Below are positions 7,525-11,611 of a stretch of 11,611 nucleotides of DNA, piece after piece. Source of the DNA: Thermoleophilia bacterium. Lineage in GTDB: Bacteria > Actinomycetota > Thermoleophilia > Gaiellales > F1-60-MAGs149. The stretch lies in NCBI GenBank assembly GCA_016462095.1, contig JAEMTW010000009.1, positions 8,960 to 20,570 on the forward strand, given 5' to 3'. The position numbers were made by a program, and so were the translations under genes. Numbering within the stretch: the first letter of the stretch is position 1; every line of letters starts with the position of its first letter. The notes under the pieces are model-generated. The model did no database searches, was not told where the DNA came from, and worked only from the letters and a program-made list of their open reading frames with translations.

Positions 7525-7557
7525 ATGTCATAAAGGGGTCAGACCCTTTTGTGACAT
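7525..7557 (+). repeat. REP palindrome 1 (forward form)
   Basis: This 33-bp near-palindrome has a left half ATGTCATAAAGG and a right half CCCTTTTGTGACAT around a GGTCAGA centre. It is identical to the reverse complement of copy 2 except for one base (T for C at 7531). It forms a hairpin of about 14 base pairs with a 3-base loop and lies 50 bases after the TPR gene stop, where it may act as a transcription stop or mRNA 3' protection. Confidence 0.9.
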
Positions 7558-7588
7558 GAACGACAGCTAGCGATAAGCACGACTGCAT

Positions 7589-8383
7589 CTATGTCACAAA
7601 AGGGTCTGACCCCTTTGTGACATCGAGTGGCAACGCCGGCGTTCGGCCTTCATCACGCCATCGCATCACCGTGCGAGGATGGACGCCGTAGGCCAACGCC
7701 ACCTCGCCGATCGAATACCCCCACAGCGACGTCGCCTCGTGGATCCGATCGTCGCCGCTATCACTGAGGACTTCGATCAGCCCAGGTCGCTCTCCTTCGA
7801 CCGCCGGTCCACCACGCTCATGTTCTACCCCGGCCTCCGTAGATCGCCGATACCGCGTGCAGATCTCAGCCTGCGTGAGGTCCTCACCACCCACTACCAG
7901 TCGGCGTCCAGCCGGCACATCGTGGAATGGCAATCCTTTCGCGATGCCAGCGTTGGCCCGGTAACCGCCCCACTCCCAGTCCGCCGGGTTGCGCACAAGT
8001 TGGGCCCGTACAGGGTTGAGATCGATGTACCGTGCCACGCGCTCCGCATACCCAGGACGATCGATGACTTTACTGACAAATCTGCCTTGCCACACGTGAC
8101 CCATCTGCGAATGTCGCTCGTTCCACGCCACTGCGTGAAAACCGTGCAGTCGCTTCATACCGACAGACAGATTTTTCTCCGCCAACTTCAAGATGACGTG
8201 ATGATGATTCGACATCAGCACCCAGTCCAGCACCTGCCAGGCGAAGTCCTCGACGACGCCGTTGAGCAGATAGACAAAGTGACCACGATCCTCGTCGGTG
8301 CCGAAAACGGCCTGACCACCGCAACCGCGCCCGATGACATGAATCGGAATTCCTACGGGTTCTTGTCGATCGCCACGGGCCAT
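7589..8383 (-). CDS. REP-associated tyrosine transposase (RAYT, Y1 family) with C-terminal helix-turn-helix
   Basis: This 264-residue protein is of the Y1 single-strand DNA transposase class that recognises and processes REP hairpins. The family layout is clear. The N-terminal strand IPIHVIGRG (12-20) is followed by DEDRGHFVYLL (30-40), then LMSNHHHVILK (56-66) with metal-binding His60 and His62 of the HUH motif. Next come KRLHGFHAVAWNERH (77-91), GHVWQGRF (95-102) and the catalytic-helix segment ERVARYIDLNPVRAQLV (114-130) with likely nucleophile Tyr119. After a loosely conserved linker, residues 222-246 (SIGEVALAYGVHPRTVMRWRDEG) read as a helix-turn-helix. The last ten residues are encoded by REP copy 2. 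I chose the ATG ending at 8383 because RAYTs begin with MAR; a TTG 14 codons upstream is the alternative. No good ribosome site precedes either, suggesting low expression. The catalytic residues are present, so the gene looks intact. Confidence 0.9.
   Translation of the reverse strand: MARGDRQEPVGIPIHVIGRGCGGQAVFGTDEDRGHFVYLLNGVVEDFAWQVLDWVLMSNHHHVILKLAEKNLSVGMKRLHGFHAVAWNERHSQMGHVWQGRFVSKVIDRPGYAERVARYIDLNPVRAQLVRNPADWEWGGYRANAGIAKGLPFHDVPAGRRLVVGGEDLTQAEICTRYRRSTEAGVEHERGGPAVEGERPGLIEVLSDSGDDRIHEATSLWGYSIGEVALAYGVHPRTVMRWRDEGRTPALPLDVTKGSDPFVT
7591..7623 (-). repeat. REP palindrome 2 (reverse form), overlapping the RAYT stop codon
   Basis: This 33-bp palindrome has perfect 10-bp outer arms ATGTCACAAA / TTTGTGACAT. 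The inner part is asymmetric (AGGG versus CCCC), which gives it an orientation. It is inverted relative to copy 1, with a 33-base spacer. On the minus strand it encodes the last residues of the RAYT (VTKGSDPFVT) and the first base of the TAG stop. Confidence 0.9.
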
Positions 8384-8468
8384 GCAACTAAGCGAAGCAC
8401 AGTGACCGCCGCCGTAAAGCGACAAGGTCGCGCTGGAATCTCGCAGAGGATGCCGAGACCCACGACGG

Positions 8469-8501
8469 ATGTCACAAAGGGGTCAGACCCTTTTGAGACA
8501 T
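8469..8501 (+). repeat. REP palindrome 3 (forward form)
   Basis: This copy of the 33-bp palindrome lies 86 bases upstream of the RAYT start. It differs from the reverse complement of copies 2 and 4 at one base (A for T in the right arm). Together with six flanking bases on its left (CGACGG, 8463-8468) it forms an inverted repeat with copy 4 and its right flank. Confidence 0.9.
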
Positions 8502-8535
8502 TCACACGAGATGTGTCACAACAAGGATTACACGG

Positions 8536-8568
8536 ATGTCACAAAAGGGTCTGACCCCTTTGTGACAT
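8536..8568 (-). repeat. REP palindrome 4 (reverse form)
   Basis: This copy is identical base for base to copy 2 and inverted relative to copy 3, with a 34-base spacer. Its right flank CCGTCG (8569-8574) complements the left flank of copy 3, so the outer inverted repeat of this doublet is 39 bases long with one mismatch. It lies 14 bases beyond the stop codon of the racemase-like gene, where the hairpin could act as a 3' terminator or stabiliser. Confidence 0.9.
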
Positions 8569-8582
8569 CCGTCGAGCCAACA

Positions 8583-9350
8583 TCAACTCTCCTGCTGAAC
8601 CTTGGCCGCGTCGAGCATGGCGTGGATCATCTCGTGCTTCGGAACGAGTGGCTTGGGATAGGCCGTCGGGCTCTGCTTGAGACCACAGTCGAGCAGTGCG
8701 TCGGCGATCTTGTACGACAGTGGACCCGGGTTGATGATCGGCACCGGCAGGTGCTCCGCGAGGTACGCGTGCGACTGATGCATCGTCGTCGAGCCGAGGC
8801 AGATCACGTCCGCGCCGTCTTCCTCCACAAGCTTCATCGCCGCATCGAGCAGCTTCGGAAAGACAACCTCTTCCTTGCCACCAAGCAGATTGACGACGTC
8901 CGGCGGGGTGTCGATGTGGCGGATGCCAGCGAGCTTCGACTCGAGGCCGAGCTCGTGGACGCCCTTCTTATAGAGCGATGCCCACGGTGCCCACTGTGTC
9001 AGCACACCAAACTTGTTGCCGAGCATCAGAGCCGTCAGATACGAGGTGCGGCCAGGGCCGATGACCGGGATATCGAGCTCGCAACGAATTGCGTTGACAC
9101 CCGAGTCGCTCATCGTGTCGATGCAGATCGCGTCGTAGCCGTCGTTCTGGATCCGCAGCGCGCACTCAAGCATCGCGAGGTCGGCGAGAATCCAATCGTG
9201 GTAGTTCTCGTACCACTGTGGGCCAGCCGAAACAGGGACATATTCGAACTCGATGCCTGGCCCCCAGCTGACGGACTGCTGCTGTTGACGCCGGCCCGCG
9301 AGGCCCGTCTCGTCAAAAGCGAATGGGACAAGAACTGCGATGCGCTTCAT
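8583..9350 (-). CDS. Asp/Glu/hydantoin racemase-fold protein without catalytic cysteines
   Basis: This 255-residue cytosolic protein of the Asp/Glu racemase superfamily (hydantoin racemase, maleate isomerase, arylmalonate decarboxylase relatives) has two half-domains, each normally giving one catalytic Cys. Half 1 reads DAICIDTMSDSGVNAI (73-88) where racemases have the pattern DA-VI-A-C-x-x-D-P-G, so Thr79 takes the Cys position. Half 2 reads DVICLGSTTM (181-190) where racemases have VLGCAGM, so Ser187 takes the second Cys position. Nearby Cys76 and Cys184 fall three residues earlier, on the strands. Two-base racemisation is therefore unlikely; a lyase, isomerase, decarboxylase or binding role is possible. 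Other family marks are present: IPVIGPG (94-100), KFGVLT (113-118) and VPIINPGP (203-210). The ATG has a GAGGAG site, 27 bases after the LeuC-like gene, so they form one operon. Fold confident, reaction unknown. Confidence 0.85.
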   Translation of the reverse strand: MKRIAVLVPFAFDETGLAGRRQQQQSVSWGPGIEFEYVPVSAGPQWYENYHDWILADLAMLECALRIQNDGYDAICIDTMSDSGVNAIRCELDIPVIGPGRTSYLTALMLGNKFGVLTQWAPWASLYKKGVHELGLESKLAGIRHIDTPPDVVNLLGGKEEVVFPKLLDAAMKLVEEDGADVICLGSTTMHQSHAYLAEHLPVPIINPGPLSYKIADALLDCGLKQSPTAYPKPLVPKHEMIHAMLDAAKVQQES

Positions 9351-9377
9351 GGTGCTCTCCTCTACTGATTGACCGGT

Positions 9378-10736
9378 CTAGCCGGCTAGTTCGCGAACGT
9401 CTGTCAGACAGCCGGTGACCGCAGCAGCGGCGGCCATTGCCGGACTCACAAGGTGCGTGCGTCCGAGCCGCCCCTGCCGTCCTTCGAAATTTCGGTTGGA
9501 CGTCGAGGCGCAGCGCTCACCTGGCTCGAGGATGTCCTCGTTCATACCCACACACATCGAGCAGCCAGCATCGCGCCACTCGGCTCCCGCCGCGATAAAG
9601 ACGTCGGCCAGCCCACGCGCCTCGGCCGCCGCCTTGACGGCCATCGAACCCGGCACGACGAGCGTGCGTACCGCAACCGTGCGATCCCGCAAGACCTCTG
9701 CCGCCGCCTCAAGATCCTCGATCCGACCGTTGGTACACGAGCCAATAAAGACGCGATCGACAGGCACCCCGACCAGCGATTGACCGGCCGTCAGACCCAT
9801 GTAGGCCAGAGCGCGGACATCACCGTCATCTTTCGCGTCGGGCACAGTGTCGCCAATTTGGATCGACTGCCCCGGGTTGGTACCCCAGGTGATCGCCGGC
9901 GAAATCGCCGCTACGTCAACCGTCACCTCGCGATCGAAGCTGGCGTCGGCGTCCGTCACATAACGACGCCAACCGTCAACTGCGGTCTCGAAATCTGCGG
10001 GCACACACTCGCGGCCCTCCAGGTAAGCAAACGTCGTGTCGTCGGCAGCCACCAGCCCCGCCCGGGCACCCGCCTCGACCGTCATGTTGCAGACCGTCAT
10101 GCGCCCCTCCATCGAGAGGTCGCGGATCGCGTCGCCGGCATATTCGATGAAGTGCCCTGTGCCGCCGGCGGTGCCGAGCTGCCGAATCATCGTCAGTACC
10201 ATGTCTTTCGCCGTCACACCGAAGCCGCGCGGACCATTAAAAGACACGCGCATCGTCGGCTGCTCGGACTGCACGAGCGTCTGCGTTGCGAGCACATGAC
10301 CAACCTCGCTGGTGCCAATCCCGAAGGCGAGCGCGCCGAAGGCACCATGCGTTGAGGTGTGCGAATCGCCGCACATAATCGTCATGCCGGGTTGCGTCAG
10401 CCCGAGGTCCGGACCGATCACATGGACGATGCCTTGGCCCTGCGAACGGTAGGGACGCATCGGAATCTGAAAGTCAGCGCAATTGCGCTCCAGCATCTCG
10501 ACCTGCAAGCGCGCCATGTCGTCAACGATCGGCAGGCCCCGATTGGCCGTCGGGACGGAATGGTCGGCCGTGGCGATGGTGCGGTCGGGGCGGCGAACAC
10601 CGAGCTTCGCAAGTCGCAGCTCGTCGAAGGCCTGCGGACTCGAGACCTCTTGGACGAGATGGAGATCACAGAAGATCAGGTCGTCCGCGACGAGGTGGTC
10701 GTCCCAGATCTTTCCAATCGCAGTGCGAGCAGCCAC
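9378..10736 (-). CDS. LeuC-type [4Fe-4S] hydro-lyase (3-isopropylmalate dehydratase large-subunit family)
   Basis: This 452-residue aconitase-superfamily large subunit would interconvert a 2-hydroxy and a 3-hydroxy acid through dehydration and rehydration. Close LeuC similarity runs end to end: DLHLVQEVSSPQAFDELR (24-41), GIVHVIGPDLGLTQPGMTI (102-120), CGDSHTSTHGAFGALAFGIGTSE (122-144), ISPAITWGTNPGQ (278-290) and SNRNFEGRQG (413-422). Cluster ligands are Cys334 (IGSCTN), Cys392 and Cys395 (CSMC). The start codon is GTG; the N-terminus MAARTAIGKIWDDHLV aligns with LeuC beginnings, though no strong ribosome site is seen. LeuC enzymes need a LeuD small subunit, but none is present here, and the next gene is the racemase-fold protein. 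True leucine synthesis is possible but context favours a catabolic hydro-lyase. It diverges from the SDR gene across a gap with an inverted repeat. Family sure; substrate open, so no symbol is given. Confidence 0.9.
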   Translation of the reverse strand: MAARTAIGKIWDDHLVADDLIFCDLHLVQEVSSPQAFDELRLAKLGVRRPDRTIATADHSVPTANRGLPIVDDMARLQVEMLERNCADFQIPMRPYRSQGQGIVHVIGPDLGLTQPGMTIMCGDSHTSTHGAFGALAFGIGTSEVGHVLATQTLVQSEQPTMRVSFNGPRGFGVTAKDMVLTMIRQLGTAGGTGHFIEYAGDAIRDLSMEGRMTVCNMTVEAGARAGLVAADDTTFAYLEGRECVPADFETAVDGWRRYVTDADASFDREVTVDVAAISPAITWGTNPGQSIQIGDTVPDAKDDGDVRALAYMGLTAGQSLVGVPVDRVFIGSCTNGRIEDLEAAAEVLRDRTVAVRTLVVPGSMAVKAAAEARGLADVFIAAGAEWRDAGCSMCVGMNEDILEPGERCASTSNRNFEGRQGRLGRTHLVSPAMAAAAAVTGCLTDVRELAG

Positions 10737-10767
10737 GGTCAGGATCGTACGGCCGGAACGCCAAAAA

Positions 10768-10805
10768 GGGAAATCATCTGCTCCTTGCCTGTTTGATCAT
10801 TTCCC
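10768..10805. promoter_or_regulatory. Imperfect 38-bp inverted repeat between the divergent LeuC-like and SDR genes
   Basis: The left arm GGGAAATCATC (10768-10778) and the right arm GATCATTTCCC (10795-10805) are complementary at 10 of 11 positions around a 16-base centre. It occupies the middle of the 101-bp gap between two divergent starts, ahead of both coding regions. The arm spacing (about 27 bases centre to centre, between two and three helical turns) suits a dimeric or tetrameric regulator controlling both genes. No regulator is encoded next to it in this window. Confidence 0.45.
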
Positions 10806-10837
10806 GCCACCATGCACGGTGAGGAAAGGGGCGGACC

Positions 10838-11608
10838 ATGGCGGACCGACTGGCAGGCAAGGTGGCATTGATCACGGGCGGTGGCTCGGGTATCGGCGCG
10901 GCGACAGCACGACGATTCGTCGACGAGGGCGCACAGGTTGTGGTTGCCGATCTCAACGTTGACAGCGCCGAGGCCGTCGCCAGCGAACTTGGTGGGGATA
11001 CCATCGGTGTCGCCATCGATGTCGTTGATCGCGCCTCGATCCGAACCGCCATCGAGCGCACGGTCGCCGAGTTTGGTGGGCTCGACGTGCTCGTCTGCAA
11101 TGCGGGCGTCACCATCGTCGGCAGCGTCATGGACCTGACCGAGGACGAGTGGGACAAAGAGCTCGACACGAATCTCAAGAGCGTGTTCCTCTGCGCGAAG
11201 GAGGCCTGGGAGCACCTCGCCGCGCGCGGCGGTGGCTCGATCCTGTCGACCGCCTCGATGGCGGGCCAGTGGGCGATCCCGGCCGACGCCGCATATTGCG
11301 CCTCGAAGGCGGGGCTGATCATGCTGACCAAGTGCATGGCTCTCGATGGTGCCAAGCAGAACATTCGTGCCAACTGCATCTGCCCGGGCTTTACGAACAC
11401 ACCGATGATCGATGGCTACTTCAACGATCAGCCCGACCCCGCAGCGGCCCGGAAGTTTGCCGAGAACCTCCACCCGCTTGGTCGACTCGGCGAGCCCGTC
11501 GATCACGCCAACGCCTTCGTCTACCTCGCGTCGAACGAGGCCAATTGGGTAACCGGCACCGAGCTCAACGTCGACGGCGGCATCACCTGTGGGATCTGGG
11601 GCGGCTGA
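10838..11608 (+). CDS. SDR-family NAD(P)-dependent dehydrogenase
   Basis: This 256-residue classical short-chain dehydrogenase/reductase would oxidise a secondary alcohol or reduce the matching ketone in the cytosol. Features in order: dinucleotide motif TGGGSGIG (13-20); Asp38 at the end of the second strand, which usually selects NAD(H) over NADP(H); Asp61-Val62; NAG (88-90); and the catalytic tetrad Asn112, Ser140, Tyr153, Lys157 in YCASK. PGFTNTPM after the catalytic helix and a GGITCGIWGG C-terminus complete the fold. The length is typical. The ATG at 10838 follows a strong AGGAAAGGGG ribosome site. The substrate cannot be read from the sequence. Its divergence from the LeuC-like operon across a shared inverted repeat suggests the three enzymes serve one pathway. 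The gene is complete, ending 3 bases before the window edge. Confidence 0.93.
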   Translation: MADRLAGKVALITGGGSGIGAATARRFVDEGAQVVVADLNVDSAEAVASELGGDTIGVAIDVVDRASIRTAIERTVAEFGGLDVLVCNAGVTIVGSVMDLTEDEWDKELDTNLKSVFLCAKEAWEHLAARGGGSILSTASMAGQWAIPADAAYCASKAGLIMLTKCMALDGAKQNIRANCICPGFTNTPMIDGYFNDQPDPAAARKFAENLHPLGRLGEPVDHANAFVYLASNEANWVTGTELNVDGGITCGIWGG

Positions 11609-11611
11609 TGT

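Larger units (their letters stand above)
7525..8568. mobile_element. RAYT/REPIN unit: transposase gene bracketed by two REPINs
   Basis: A single RAYT gene (minus strand) lies between two REP doublets, 7525-7623 and 8469-8568. Each doublet holds two copies of the same 33-bp palindrome in opposite orientation, separated by 33 or 34 bases, which is the definition of a REPIN. The four REP copies differ at single positions only. The unit sits exactly between the 3' ends of two genes that converge on it: the TPR gene ends at 7474 and the racemase-like gene at 8583. RAYTs are domesticated IS200/IS605-like single-strand transposases thought to mobilise REPINs in trans. Whether the whole unit ever moves is not shown; no target-site duplication is evident. 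Confidence 0.85.

Noticed and set aside
7525..7623. Simple Rho-independent terminator only
   Set aside because: The hairpins may stop transcription, but the paired inverted layout, recurrence on the other side of the RAYT and lack of a U-rich tract show they are REP elements first.
7679..8554. 291-codon plus-strand frame opposite the RAYT
   Set aside because: The minus-strand frame carries the HUH and Tyr motifs; the plus frame only repeats the REP-derived peptide VTKGSDPF near its end.
7525..8568. CRISPR array
   Set aside because: The repeats are palindromic, alternate in orientation, occur as two doublets around a transposase gene, and lack regular repeat-spacer order and cas genes.
9453..10355. 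300-codon plus-strand frame opposite the LeuC-like gene
   Set aside because: It is antisense to a gene with end-to-end LeuC similarity and has no recognisable content of its own.
10739..11506. 255-codon minus-strand frame opposite the SDR gene
   Set aside because: The plus-strand SDR has every family motif and a strong ribosome site; the antisense frame has none.

Overview
The window is high-GC, densely packed chromosomal DNA. GTG starts, probable leaderless starts, GGAGG-type ribosome sites and an Arthrobacter-type copper amine oxidase suggest a high-GC Gram-positive, possibly a deep-branching actinobacterium. This assignment is an inference from style and gene content; there is no rRNA or marker gene to settle it. 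Eleven complete genes were found, plus a RAYT/REPIN element. No gene-free stretch exceeds 300 bases, and no tRNA, rRNA or CRISPR array was seen.

Layout: (1) 37-1565, plus strand: an unrecognised secreted protein, then a methylglyoxal synthase (mgsA). (2) 1592-6901, minus strand: read in transcription order, a copper-dependent primary-amine oxidase, a RidA-family protein and a DUF1028 protein form a tight operon (the last two overlap by 4 bases). A secreted beta-propeller protein and an arginase/agmatinase-family ureohydrolase follow on the same strand. (3) 6971-7474, plus strand: a small TPR/Sel1-like protein diverging from the amine oxidase over a 69-bp gap that holds a perfect 7-bp inverted repeat. 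(4) 7525-8568: a REP-associated tyrosine transposase (RAYT) bracketed by two REPINs, each a pair of oppositely oriented 33-bp palindromes. (5) 8583-10736, minus strand: a LeuC-type hydro-lyase large subunit followed by an Asp/Glu/hydantoin-racemase-fold protein that lacks both usual catalytic cysteines. (6) 10838-11608, plus strand: an SDR dehydrogenase diverging from the LeuC-like gene over a 101-bp gap that contains an imperfect 38-bp inverted repeat.

How the genes may work together (inference): the ureohydrolase could release amines from guanidino compounds. The amine oxidase would turn primary amines into aldehydes plus ammonia and H2O2. The RidA and DUF1028 proteins are co-transcribed accessories of unknown exact role. 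The SDR / LeuC-like / racemase-like divergon looks like a small catabolic module acting on hydroxy- or dicarboxylic acids. It is not an ordinary leucine operon, because no LeuD, LeuA or LeuB is present. The most unusual parts are the RAYT whose own C-terminus is encoded by a REP palindrome, and the cysteine-less racemase-fold protein beside an orphan LeuC.
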